Shown one piece after another: positions 13,962 through 21,356 of a DNA stretch of 24,708 nucleotides. The stretch is from NCBI GenBank assembly GCA_964374025.1, contig CAYJWU010000011.1, positions 1-24,708 of the forward strand. Direction: 5' to 3'. The position numbers and the translations under genes are program-made. How positions within the stretch are numbered: the stretch's first letter is position 1; every line of letters begins with the position of its first letter. A model generated the notes under the pieces. It was not told the DNA's origin, ran no database searches, and saw only the letters and a list, made by a program, of their open reading frames with translations. The stretch is from JBASTI01 sp964374025. Its GTDB lineage: Bacteria; Patescibacteriota; Minisyncoccia; Spechtbacterales; HO2-43-30.

Positions 13962-14252
13962 TTACTCGCCCTGTGGGAAATCGATTATTTCCAACTCATT
14001 AAATCCTGTTTTTCGATCTAATTTTCTTTCATATACGGCATCCCTAAATACTCCCAGAACAACTTCTGCCGTGTTCTTCACCCTACAGCCATCTTTGAGG
14101 TGCCCGCCGATGACATCCCCATTTCGATCAGACAGAGCAACGTGAATATGACAACCATCCTTGGATATAGTGCCGGTTCCCGAAACGATTTCAAATGGCC
14201 CACTCCATTCCTTCACTATCTGATTCTCTGGCGTGGATCCTGCCATGCGCAA
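13962..14252 (-). pseudogene. PPC (DUF296) domain gene, N-terminally truncated
   Basis: The visible frame has the core GPFEIVSGTGTISKDGCHIHVAL and GGHLKDGCRVKNTAEVVLG, characteristic of the PPC/DUF296 domain, and ends LEIIDFPQGE. Upstream of the assigned TTG start (14252) the same frame continues with CVGGLENAKLR, then hits a stop around 14287, so about 60 N-terminal residues are lost. It overlaps the 3' end of the SET gene by 37 nt in another frame, suggesting a deletion joined the two genes. It could still be translated from the TTG or an internal ATG. The native N-terminal type survives in the mini-ORF at 12534-12611. Confidence 0.7.
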
Positions 14253-14785
14253 CTTGGCGTTTTCAAGACCGCCGACACATGTAGGGGTTTATCTATCTTA
14301 TCTTGAATATACCTTGAAAAAAATCCTTTGTATTTTTTCTGCAGTTTCTTATCTTGCCAATCTCTCCCCGTTACAATCTTGCGACAATTTTTATCTCCGC
14401 AATGGCACGTCATCGAATATCTGTCGGCATCGACCATTGCGTAATCTACATTTAGCTCTTCTCCTGCTTTGATGTTACGCATAGCTACAACAGTTATTTC
14501 TCCTCGCATACCCACATTCGGCCCACAGGAATGGTTGAGAAACATCATAACTTTTTTAACCTCGTTCTTGCTCAATGGCGCCAAGACGAAATTATCATCA
14601 ATCTGTAGATAGGAATCGCCAATAATCCTTTCGTTTTTTTCTAAAGTTTCCCAATCTATAATATGGCCGCCTTTAATACCAATTACTTCACCTTTTCTTA
14701 TTGGCTTAGTAGCAAATAATCCGTATCTATTGATACGACTTTTTCTTACTCCTGTTTTTGGCGATAAGTATGATTTTACTGCCAT
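14216..14785 (-). CDS. SET-domain protein with post-SET zinc motif
   Basis: 189 aa. Lysine methyltransferase-type SET motifs are visible: GLFATKPIRKGEVIG (about 22-36), FLNHSCGPNVG (NHS-C motif), NIKAGEELNVDYAM with the catalytic-type Tyr, and a post-SET cluster CHCGDKNC. S-adenosylmethionine-dependent methylation of a protein lysine is expected; the substrate is unknown. The ATG at 14785 follows a purine-rich GGGAATAGAG. Residues after about 165 (DKPLHVSAVLK...) are probably an aberrant tail read from the fused PPC region. It follows the HAD gene across a 70-bp repeat. Confidence 0.8.
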   Translation of the reverse strand: MAVKSYLSPKTGVRKSRINRYGLFATKPIRKGEVIGIKGGHIIDWETLEKNERIIGDSYLQIDDNFVLAPLSKNEVKKVMMFLNHSCGPNVGMRGEITVVAMRNIKAGEELNVDYAMVDADRYSMTCHCGDKNCRKIVTGRDWQDKKLQKKYKGFFSRYIQDKIDKPLHVSAVLKTPSCAWQDPRQRIR

Positions 14786-14803
14786 ATTTCTCTATTCCCA
14801 CTC

Positions 14804-14873
14804 CCCATGGCATTTTTACACTTTTTTATATTCCAACACTCTTAAGAATATTGGAATGTTTTTAGCTTACGTG
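14804..14873. repeat. 70-bp palindromic repeat, copy 2
   Basis: Partner of 13046-13115, direct orientation, 3 mismatches. It includes the last three codons and the stop of the HAD gene and ends 18 nt before the SET start codon. The two copies bracket the HhH-GPD-like, PPC and SET genes. Confidence 0.9.
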
Positions 14874-15572
14874 CCACCTCTTATATTTCTTCTCGCGAAT
14901 AAAGTGGCATGTAAACTCATAGGTTTCATAAATACGTGCATCTCGGAGATCTTCTACTAATAAATCTGCGGGGTACTGTTGATCTACGCCGCGTTGTATT
15001 AACCCAACACACCGCATACCAGCTCGTTTCGCGGCAGCCATGCCGTTTATCCCATCTTCAATAACGAGACAATCTTCCGGCATAATAGATAATCGTCTCG
15101 CTGCAAGCAGGAATAAGTCGGGCTCTGGCTTCCCTTTCTCCACCTCCTCCGCACTCGCAATAGTATTAAACTTATCTCTTTGGCCAAGCTCCGATAATAC
15201 AAATTCAATAAATTGAAGTCGTGAAGCAGAAGCTACCGCCAGTGGTATTCCGAAATTTTTTAGCCGCTCAATAAATTCTCTTGTGCCCGACACTTCCCTT
15301 ACATTACCGTGTGTCAAGTAATTCATTTTCGCCCATTTTTCTTTTATAAGCCCATCGATTGCTGGCGCTGCTTTCCCGAACTCCTTAAAAATTTGCTGAA
15401 ACATCTCACCATCAGCAACTCCGGCAAAACGAGCAGTAATATCATCGGGCGATATCTCGATGCCATAATCACGCAAAAGTTCCGATTCTATTTTGGCGTG
15501 AACAACTTGCGTATCAGAAATAACCCCGTCCATATCGAATATCACAGCCCTTACAATTCTTTTTGTACTCAT
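14862..15572 (-). CDS. HAD-superfamily phosphatase, beta-phosphoglucomutase-like
   Basis: 236 aa from the ATG at 15572, preceded by GGAGGG 9 nt upstream; a nine-codon extension is unlikely. All four HAD motifs are visible: DMDG (D13, D15 nucleophile/acid), the Ser of VASASR, the Lys of EKGKPEPD, and VIEDGINGM. The helical cap follows motif I, the subfamily I pattern of phosphoglycolate phosphatases and beta-phosphoglucomutases. The substrate cannot be assigned. The C terminus, CHFIREKKYKRWHVS, aligns with a degenerate SEC-C motif (KKYKKCHG). The gene is preceded by another SEC-C-like remnant. Confidence 0.85.
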   Translation of the reverse strand: MSTKRIVRAVIFDMDGVISDTQVVHAKIESELLRDYGIEISPDDITARFAGVADGEMFQQIFKEFGKAAPAIDGLIKEKWAKMNYLTHGNVREVSGTREFIERLKNFGIPLAVASASRLQFIEFVLSELGQRDKFNTIASAEEVEKGKPEPDLFLLAARRLSIMPEDCLVIEDGINGMAAAKRAGMRCVGLIQRGVDQQYPADLLVEDLRDARIYETYEFTCHFIREKKYKRWHVS

Positions 15573-15628
15573 TGCTTTGATCCCTCCGCCCCGGGGCACT
15601 TTTTATATTTCCTACCGTTTCGCTTTTT
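15569..15628 (-). other. SEC-C-tail-like remnant upstream of the HAD gene
   Basis: A frame reads KKRNGRKYKKCPGAEGSKQ then stop, overlapping the HAD start codon. GRKYKKC matches the third-Cys part of the SEC-C motif; the first two Cys are absent. It is likely the residue of a lost gene. Confidence 0.45.
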
Positions 15629-15649
15629 GTTTATCCACATAATTCGCCA

Positions 15650-15723
15650 TTGACAAAAAATGCAGGATTGCTATACTACACAATGACGAACCTCTCCCCC
15701 GATTTTATCGGGGGGGATTTTTT
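15650..15723 (+). ncRNA. Possible 40-nt RNA: promoter directly followed by terminator
   Basis: TTGACA (15650-15655), a 16-nt spacer and TATACT (15672-15677) form a good plus-strand promoter. The predicted start at about 15684 coincides with the repeated terminator block: stem CCCCCGAT (15696-15703) with its complement 15707-15714, then T6. No ORF fits. The product would be a short hairpin RNA ending at the 3' end of the convergent NYN gene. Function unknown. Confidence 0.45.
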
Positions 15724-15724
15724 A

Positions 15725-16243
15725 TTATTTAAGTTCGATTCTATCACGCAATTTTTTAAAATTTATATACTTACTTGAAAGTCTAATAAGCTCCCTGGAA
15801 ACGTGATCTTTGGCCGACATAACAATGACTCTCTTCCCGTTCTCCTTCATTCTATTTACGACTGGAGCAAAATCGCTGTCACCAGAAAGCAATATTGCAG
15901 TATCAAATCCTTTTACATTGTCTATTACATCCATTGTAAGTTCTACATCAAAATCTCCCTTCCACTCATACACACCCTTTGCTACCCTGATCCTTTTCAC
16001 TTCTTTCGTCCTGACAATAAAACCATTAGCCTTAAGCATATCTAAAAACTTTTTCTGCTGGGGTCGTTCGGAATCGGTGGCCGTATATACAAATATTTTA
16101 TTTAGTCCGCCACCACACTCATCCGCAAGATATTTTTTCAGCTTTTCATAAGAGATTCTCCAACCTAAAGTTCGCTGCATATAAAAGATATTCGCGGCAT
16201 CGATAAAAACATAAACCCGACCTTTAACGAATTTGGATATCAT
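15725..16243 (-). CDS. NYN-domain (LabA-like, PIN-fold) putative RNase
   Basis: 172 aa from the ATG at 16243 (MISKFVKGR); a GTG six codons upstream lies inside the SEC-C remnant. The conserved acidic residues of the NYN/PIN fold are visible: VFIDAANI near the N terminus, KGDFDVELTMDVID in the middle and ILLSGDSDFAPVV with the GDSDF motif, followed by GKRVIVMSA. Family members are metal-dependent RNases, but the substrate is unknown. A copy of the first codons survives at 11789-11812. The gene lies between the lysS 3' end and the terminator block. Confidence 0.85.
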   Translation of the reverse strand: MISKFVKGRVYVFIDAANIFYMQRTLGWRISYEKLKKYLADECGGGLNKIFVYTATDSERPQQKKFLDMLKANGFIVRTKEVKRIRVAKGVYEWKGDFDVELTMDVIDNVKGFDTAILLSGDSDFAPVVNRMKENGKRVIVMSAKDHVSRELIRLSSKYINFKKLRDRIELK

Positions 16244-16293
16244 ATTTATTTGCCATGACACTTTTTATACTTCTTACCCAAACCACAGAAACA
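16227..16293. repeat. SEC-C tail plus NYN 5' end, main copy
   Basis: On the minus strand the frame 16293-16246 reads CFCGLGKKYKKCHGK then stop, a complete SEC-C zinc motif (C-x-C-G-x-G-K-K-Y-K-K-C-H) with no gene body upstream, 17 nt past the lysS stop. It overlaps the NYN start region. About 52 bp recur at 11789-11840. Confidence 0.7.
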
Positions 16294-16310
16294 GAGCCAT
16301 AGGAAAACTG

Positions 16311-17780
16311 CTATCCATTCTTTTCAGGCCGCATTGTTGGAAATAGGATTACTTCGCGAAGCGAGTGAGAGTTTGTAAGAAGCGCGGTAAGCCGATCTAC
16401 GCCGAATGCGAAGCCGGTAGCGGGAGGCATGCCATATTCAAGCGCCTCGAGAAAAGTCTCGTCGAGCCGCTGCGCTTCTTCGTCGCCCAGCTTCCGCTGT
16501 TTCTCCTGTTCTTCAAAAAACTCCCTCTGGACTATTGGGTCGTTGAGCTCGGAGAAAGCGTTCACTATCTCCCAGCCATTTATAATAAGCTGAAAACGCG
16601 CGTCATATTTGGGATTATCCGGCAAGGGTTTTGCAAGAGGAGCAAGTTCTGCCGGATGATGAATCACAAATGTCGGCTCCTCGATTTTTGGGCGGCATGC
16701 CTTTTTATAAATGAGATCCGCCACCTGCCCTTTATTTAAATGCTTGCCCACAACTATTCCAAGCTCCTCTGCTTTACCCGCTAAGGTATCCCGGTCTATA
16801 GACTCATAATCAATATCTAAGTATTTCTTGAACAAAGATACAAACTCTACCCTTGGCCACGGAGTTTTAAGATTAATTGTTTTGCCCCCGTGCGTAAGGT
16901 TTGGATACACTCCGACGGTTTTAAATATATCGCGAAACAATTTTTCGGAAAACTTCATAACTTCTTTGTAATCCGCGTACGCCCAATAAAACTCCAGTGA
17001 AGTAAATTCTGGATTATGGGCATAATCTATGCCCTCGTTGCGGAATGAGCGCCCTATCTCAAACACTTTTTCAAATCCCCCAACCAGCAGTTTCTTTAAA
17101 TCAAGCTCGGGAGCCACGCGAAGATAGAGCTCCATATCAAGGGCGTTTAGATGAGTTTTAAAGGGCCTTGCCGAAGCGCCGCCGGGAATTGCTTGCAGTA
17201 TTGAGGTCTCAACCTCCATAAACCCCTCGCCCTCCAAAAAATCTCGCGCGGCTTTTATAATAGCGCTTCGCGTCTCGAAAATGCGCCTCACATCCTTGTT
17301 TGTCAAAAGATCTAAATAGCGCTTTCTGTACCTTTCTTCCACGTCGCGCAAACCATGCCATTTTTCCGGAAGGGGCAAGAGGGTTTTTGCGAGCATCTTG
17401 ATGTTGGAGAGTTCAAGGGTCTCCTCGCCCCTTTTTGTCGCAAACAAGATACCGCGCGCCTCTACAAAATCGCCGATGTCAAAAAACTCCAAAAATTCAT
17501 TGTATGATTTTTCTCCAAGCGTATCCTTCTTGGCGTATATCTGAAAAATCCCCGTGCCGTCCAGGATATCGGCAAATGTCGCTCCGCCGTGCTCGCGAAT
17601 AGTCATAACACGGCCAACTAAAATAACCTCTTTTTTGCTTGAAGAAAGTTTTTTAAAATTTTTGCGCGCCTGCTCCACCGTATGCGTGCGTTTAAGGTAT
17701 ATCGGATAGGCATCCGTTTTTAAAACCTTCAAGCGCGATATTTTGTTTAACCTATTTTCTCTTATGCGATCTTCCGCCAT
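16311..17780 (-). CDS. lysS: Lysyl-tRNA synthetase, class II
   Basis: 489 aa, the usual length. It charges tRNA-Lys with lysine. The N-terminal OB-fold anticodon domain includes VGRVMTIREHGGATFADI. The class II motifs follow: RYRKRYLDLL (motif 1 region), FRNEGID..HNPEFTSLEFYWAY (motif 2) and GFAFGVDRLTALLTN (motif 3). LRVAPELDLKKLLVGG is typical of LysRS. The ATG is 1 nt after the greA stop, so the two are cotranscribed. It is the last housekeeping gene before the accessory region. Confidence 0.96.
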   Translation of the reverse strand: MAEDRIRENRLNKISRLKVLKTDAYPIYLKRTHTVEQARKNFKKLSSSKKEVILVGRVMTIREHGGATFADILDGTGIFQIYAKKDTLGEKSYNEFLEFFDIGDFVEARGILFATKRGEETLELSNIKMLAKTLLPLPEKWHGLRDVEERYRKRYLDLLTNKDVRRIFETRSAIIKAARDFLEGEGFMEVETSILQAIPGGASARPFKTHLNALDMELYLRVAPELDLKKLLVGGFEKVFEIGRSFRNEGIDYAHNPEFTSLEFYWAYADYKEVMKFSEKLFRDIFKTVGVYPNLTHGGKTINLKTPWPRVEFVSLFKKYLDIDYESIDRDTLAGKAEELGIVVGKHLNKGQVADLIYKKACRPKIEEPTFVIHHPAELAPLAKPLPDNPKYDARFQLIINGWEIVNAFSELNDPIVQREFFEEQEKQRKLGDEEAQRLDETFLEALEYGMPPATGFAFGVDRLTALLTNSHSLREVILFPTMRPEKNG

Positions 17781-17781
17781 A

Positions 17782-18246
17782 TTACGCGATTCTTGTTATT
17801 CTATACTGCTTGTTGCCCCCGGGTGTCGAAACAATAACCATATCTCCCAAACTTTTACCAAGGACTGCTTGCCCCATTGGGGAGTCGGAGGAAACCTCAC
17901 CCCTTAGGGGATCGCCCTCCCCCTTTCCGACTATGTTAAATTTCTTAAGAGATCCCTCGCCCGAAAGCGCCACAACACAGCCAATTTGCGCGGTTTTCGA
18001 AGATTTACCGACTTTTGGCTGCACAAGCGTTGCTGTTCGAAACACCTCCTCTATTTCGAAAATCCGGCCCTCGACAAAAGCCTGCTCCTCTTTTGCTTCG
18101 GCATATTCTGCGTTTTCTGTAAGATCACCAAAAGATACGGCCTCCTTTATTCTTTCGGCGACCTCCGGCCTCCTTATCCTTACAAGCTCTTCCAGTTCCC
18201 GTTTAAGTTTATCAAAACCTCTTTTGGTTATAAACTCTCTCTGCAT
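17782..18246 (-). CDS. greA: Transcription elongation factor GreA
   Basis: 154 aa. It rescues backtracked RNA polymerase. An N-terminal coiled coil carries the acidic tip motif FGDLTENAEYAEAKEEQ (about residues 39-55). The C-terminal FKBP-like domain includes SPMGQAVLGKSLGDMVIV. It is first gene of the greA-lysS operon, with its own promoter about 25 nt of leader away and no obvious ribosome binding site. Confidence 0.95.
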   Translation of the reverse strand: MQREFITKRGFDKLKRELEELVRIRRPEVAERIKEAVSFGDLTENAEYAEAKEEQAFVEGRIFEIEEVFRTATLVQPKVGKSSKTAQIGCVVALSGEGSLKKFNIVGKGEGDPLRGEVSSDSPMGQAVLGKSLGDMVIVSTPGGNKQYRITRIA

Positions 18247-18274
18247 ATTTCAAAAATTAGCGATGACGCATTAA

Positions 18275-18303
18275 ATTATTGTTTATATAGAAATTTGTGT
18301 CAA
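18275..18303 (-). promoter_or_regulatory. greA-lysS promoter
   Basis: On the minus strand TTGACA (18298-18303) is followed after 17 nt by AATAAT (18275-18280), one base off the consensus -10. Confidence 0.65.
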
Positions 18304-18315
18304 GGGTGGGGATAA

Positions 18316-18394
18316 ATCCCGTACGAAGTCCGTCCCGTAAGAACATGTTCGTACGGGACGGCAGTAGCCAAACGCTACTTACTTCGTACGGGAT
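18316..18394. repeat. Three-arm structured repeat at the PBP2 3' end
   Basis: An outer perfect 14-bp stem (18316-18329 with 18381-18394, ATCCCGTACGAAGT) encloses a 10-bp stem (18330-18339 with 18352-18361, CCGTCCCGTA; its loop holds the palindrome GAACATGTTC) and a 6-bp stem (18363-18368 with 18374-18379, AGTAGC). The whole forms a three-way junction. It includes the last codons and stop of the PBP2 gene. Confidence 0.85.
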
Positions 18395-20309
18395 AAATTT
18401 CAAAATAAGCTTCTAGTATTTCCCTGGCCGCCCGCACCGCGTAATCGCTTTTGTCCCCCCCTTCCAGCAACACCGTCACAACAATTTCGGGATCCTCGTA
18501 AGGAGCAAACCCAGTAAACCAGGCATGATTTCCAAAGTTTGCGGTTTGAGCGGTGCCGGTTTTCCCCGCGACCTTGTATGGAAAATCTAAAAGAAACCTG
18601 CCCGAACCACTCTCGACGGCCTGGCGCATTCCCTCGCGGACAACCTTAATATTCTCCGGCGCGATAAAATCCTTATTTATAATATTGGGCTCAATTCTTT
18701 TGTCCCGAACCCGGGATACAACTTTTGGAGTAAAAAGCGTACCCCCATTCGCGAATACCCCGGTTGCCGCCGCGATTTGTATTGGCGTCACAAGTATATC
18801 TCCCTGTCCTATTGACGCAAGATACGTATCGCCGATATACCAGTTCTCGCCCTTTCGCTCCTTTTTCCATTTTGGCGTAGGAATTAATCCCGATCGCTCC
18901 CCCGGCAAATCAATGCCGAGCTCACGGCCCCAGTTGAATTCTTTAAGATACTTTTCAATATTTTTTATGCCGAGTCCCCCTTGATCCTTATACCCCCCTC
19001 CTATAGTGTAAAAATAAATATTTACCGAATCCGCGATTGCTTTTCGCAAATCCGACCATCCGTGCGCCTTCCAATCCCTGAACTCATATATAACTTCGCT
19101 GTTGTAGATGCTCGGGACCTCAAGCACCCCATCGCTATATACAAGAAATGAAGGCGTTATTAGTCCTTCTTCAAGAGCCGCCGCGGCAATAATCGGTTTT
19201 ATCGTGGAACCGCTTGGGTATTCTCCTCCTATCGCCCTATTAAACAAAGGTTTCTTGGGATCATTTATTAACCTTTCAAAATCTTCTTTTCCCATACCAC
19301 TTTCAAATAAATTCGCGTCGAACGCGGGAATGCTGACAAGTGCCGCTACCCCCCCATCCTTTGGGTTTAAAAGAACGGCCGCCGCGGCATTAACCCCCAA
19401 AGCCTTCGCGTGTTTTTTAAGAATAGCATGCGCCTTTTCCTGAAGTAACGCGTTTATATGAAGCGTAACATCGGCGCCCACGCGCGGCTCTATTTTTAGT
19501 GTCTCGCTCAAAATATTGCCCCTTGAATCTACCTCTCTCGCTATAATACCCACTTGGCCGCGCATAACATCATCGTAAAATGCTTCCACCCCGACCTTGC
19601 CGACTCTTACCCCCTTTGAATATTCTTTAAATAATAAATCGGATGCGGTTACTTCGCCAGTGTAACCCAGTACATGAGAAAATGACAAATCGGCGGGATA
19701 TCTCCTGCGCGGCGCTTCGCGAACCTCAAAAAATGGATACTCTGCAATCGTACTTGCGATTTTTTTAATTTCGTCTTTTGAAATACCCCTAAGAATTACA
19801 TATTCGGAAAAATTTCCGCCCTCCGCGGCTTGGAACTTTTTATACAGCGCCTCGGAATCTTTGCCCAACATTGAGGCGATAGAATTTGCGAGTTGGGAAA
19901 AATCTTCGGCTGAAACGAGGGATTTATTTAGTGTTGCTGATTTTATAAGTACATCAAAATAGACTTCGTTTTTGGCAAGGACCATACCATCCGAAGAATA
20001 AATCAGCCCCCTTTGCGCAAGAACCGGGATGGCCCTGGAAGAGTTATCCCACGCCTCAACTTTATACAAATCTCCCTTTGCGATAACAATAAAACCCGTA
20101 AGGACGGCCATAAAAACAATGGCCGCAATCTGCAGAAATTCAAACGACGTAAAAACCAAAGAGGAAATTGGCTTTTCGAGCTTCCCCGCGTCAGTGTCTT
20201 CATGCTCAAACTCTCTTATTTTTGCGGATTCAAAAAAAATTTCTTCGGGTTGTATGTCTTCGCGCGAAGAAAGATTTATTTTAAATTTTTTAAAACTTTT
20301 GCCGCCCAT
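18375..20309 (-). CDS. mrdA: Penicillin-binding protein 2 (transpeptidase)
   Basis: 644 aa. It cross-links peptidoglycan during rod elongation at the outer face of the membrane. A long cytoplasmic N terminus (1-50) precedes one TM helix (about 51-77), the dimerisation domain (RGLIYSSDGMVLAKN onward) and the transpeptidase domain with active-site S368-T-I-K371 (SxxK), S428-V-N430 (SxN) and K583-T-G. The last residues, PVRSK, are encoded by the three-arm repeat, so the C terminus is probably an acquired extension. It starts 12 nt past the mreB stop. Assignment as PBP2 rather than FtsI rests on the mreB neighbour. Confidence 0.9.
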   Translation of the reverse strand: MGGKSFKKFKINLSSREDIQPEEIFFESAKIREFEHEDTDAGKLEKPISSLVFTSFEFLQIAAIVFMAVLTGFIVIAKGDLYKVEAWDNSSRAIPVLAQRGLIYSSDGMVLAKNEVYFDVLIKSATLNKSLVSAEDFSQLANSIASMLGKDSEALYKKFQAAEGGNFSEYVILRGISKDEIKKIASTIAEYPFFEVREAPRRRYPADLSFSHVLGYTGEVTASDLLFKEYSKGVRVGKVGVEAFYDDVMRGQVGIIAREVDSRGNILSETLKIEPRVGADVTLHINALLQEKAHAILKKHAKALGVNAAAAVLLNPKDGGVAALVSIPAFDANLFESGMGKEDFERLINDPKKPLFNRAIGGEYPSGSTIKPIIAAAALEEGLITPSFLVYSDGVLEVPSIYNSEVIYEFRDWKAHGWSDLRKAIADSVNIYFYTIGGGYKDQGGLGIKNIEKYLKEFNWGRELGIDLPGERSGLIPTPKWKKERKGENWYIGDTYLASIGQGDILVTPIQIAAATGVFANGGTLFTPKVVSRVRDKRIEPNIINKDFIAPENIKVVREGMRQAVESGSGRFLLDFPYKVAGKTGTAQTANFGNHAWFTGFAPYEDPEIVVTVLLEGGDKSDYAVRAAREILEAYFEIYPVRSK

Positions 20310-20321
20310 TTGCTCGACAAG

Positions 20322-21356
20322 CTAGTTTTGAAAGGCAAGAGTGTATTTAAGTTTTTCGATGTTTTCAAGTATAACTCCCGTACCCCTGACTACGCATGTT
20401 AGGGGGTCTTCCGCGAGCTTTACGGGAACCTTTGTTTCTCGCGCGAGAAGTTCATCGAATCTTCGCAAAAGGCCGCCGCCTCCGGCAAGCACAATGCCGT
20501 TATGCATAATGTCCGCTAGGAGCTCTGGGGGAGTTTCCTCAATGGTCTCTTTTACGAAAGATACTATAAGCCGCACCGATCCTTCGAGCGCTCTTCTTAC
20601 TTCTTTATCTTTAATTATTATCTCCTTTGGAAGCCCTGAAACCAAATCCCGACCGCGCATTGTAGCCTCTAATTCCTCGTCTAATTCCATGCATGATCCT
20701 ATGTCTATTTTTATATCTTCCGCCGTACGCTCTCCCAAAAGCAACTTGTATTCCTCTCTAGCAAAATTAATAATGTCCTCATTCATCTTGTCTCCCGCGA
20801 TCCTCGCGCTTCGCGCCGTCACCAGCCCCCCAAGTGAAATAACGGCAACCTCCGTAGTCCCCCCGCCGATATCCACTATCATGCTGCCAACCGCGTCCTG
20901 CACCGCAAGGCGCGCGCCTATCGCGGCCGCTATCGGCTCTTCTATAAGATAAACTTCGCGAGCGCCGGCGTTCCGCGCCGCGTCTTCTACGGCTTTTTTT
21001 TCAACCTCTGTAGCACCCGAAGGAACGCCGATAACAACCCGGGGCCTTGGAAATAAAAAAAACGAACCCTTGTGGACTTTATTGATAAAATATTTCAGCA
21101 TCTGCTCCGTAACCTCAAAATCAGAAATAACACCATTCCTTAGAGGACGCGACGCAACGATATGGGACGGCGTGCGCCCCACCATTTTCCTTGCCTCCTC
21201 TCCTATTTCAAGGACTTGGCCGGTTTTTTGATTTATCGCGACAACAGAGGGCTCATTAATAACAATACCGCGCCCCCTTACGTATACGAGAGTGTTCGCG
21301 GTGCCTAAATCTATGCCGATATCTTTTGAGAAATAGCCGAATAGTTTAGTGAGCAT
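20322..21356 (-). CDS. mreB: Rod shape-determining protein MreB
   Basis: 344 aa, normal length. This actin-like ATPase polymerises under the membrane and directs cell-wall elongation. Nucleotide-binding motifs are DIGIDLGTANTLVY (phosphate 1), MIVDIGGGTTEVAVISLGG (phosphate 2) and GIVLAGGGGLLRRFD (adenosine). The amphipathic start MLTKLFGYFSKD fits membrane contact. Its first 46 nt overlap the 3' end of proS in another frame. With PBP2 it forms a shape-determination pair; no mreC or rodA is seen here. Confidence 0.95.
   Translation of the reverse strand: MLTKLFGYFSKDIGIDLGTANTLVYVRGRGIVINEPSVVAINQKTGQVLEIGEEARKMVGRTPSHIVASRPLRNGVISDFEVTEQMLKYFINKVHKGSFFLFPRPRVVIGVPSGATEVEKKAVEDAARNAGAREVYLIEEPIAAAIGARLAVQDAVGSMIVDIGGGTTEVAVISLGGLVTARSARIAGDKMNEDIINFAREEYKLLLGERTAEDIKIDIGSCMELDEELEATMRGRDLVSGLPKEIIIKDKEVRRALEGSVRLIVSFVKETIEETPPELLADIMHNGIVLAGGGGLLRRFDELLARETKVPVKLAEDPLTCVVRGTGVILENIEKLKYTLAFQN

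Noticed and set aside
14100..14306. Plus-strand ORFs opposite the SET/PPC genes and similar long antisense frames over dnaK, greA and PBP2
   Set aside because: They are shadows of well-supported genes, without start signals or family features.
11752..15639. Two perfect DnaA boxes (TTATCCACA at 11752-11760 and 15631-15639)
   Set aside because: They are 3.9 kb apart, without clustering, an AT-rich unwinding region, or dnaA/dnaN nearby. Not an origin.
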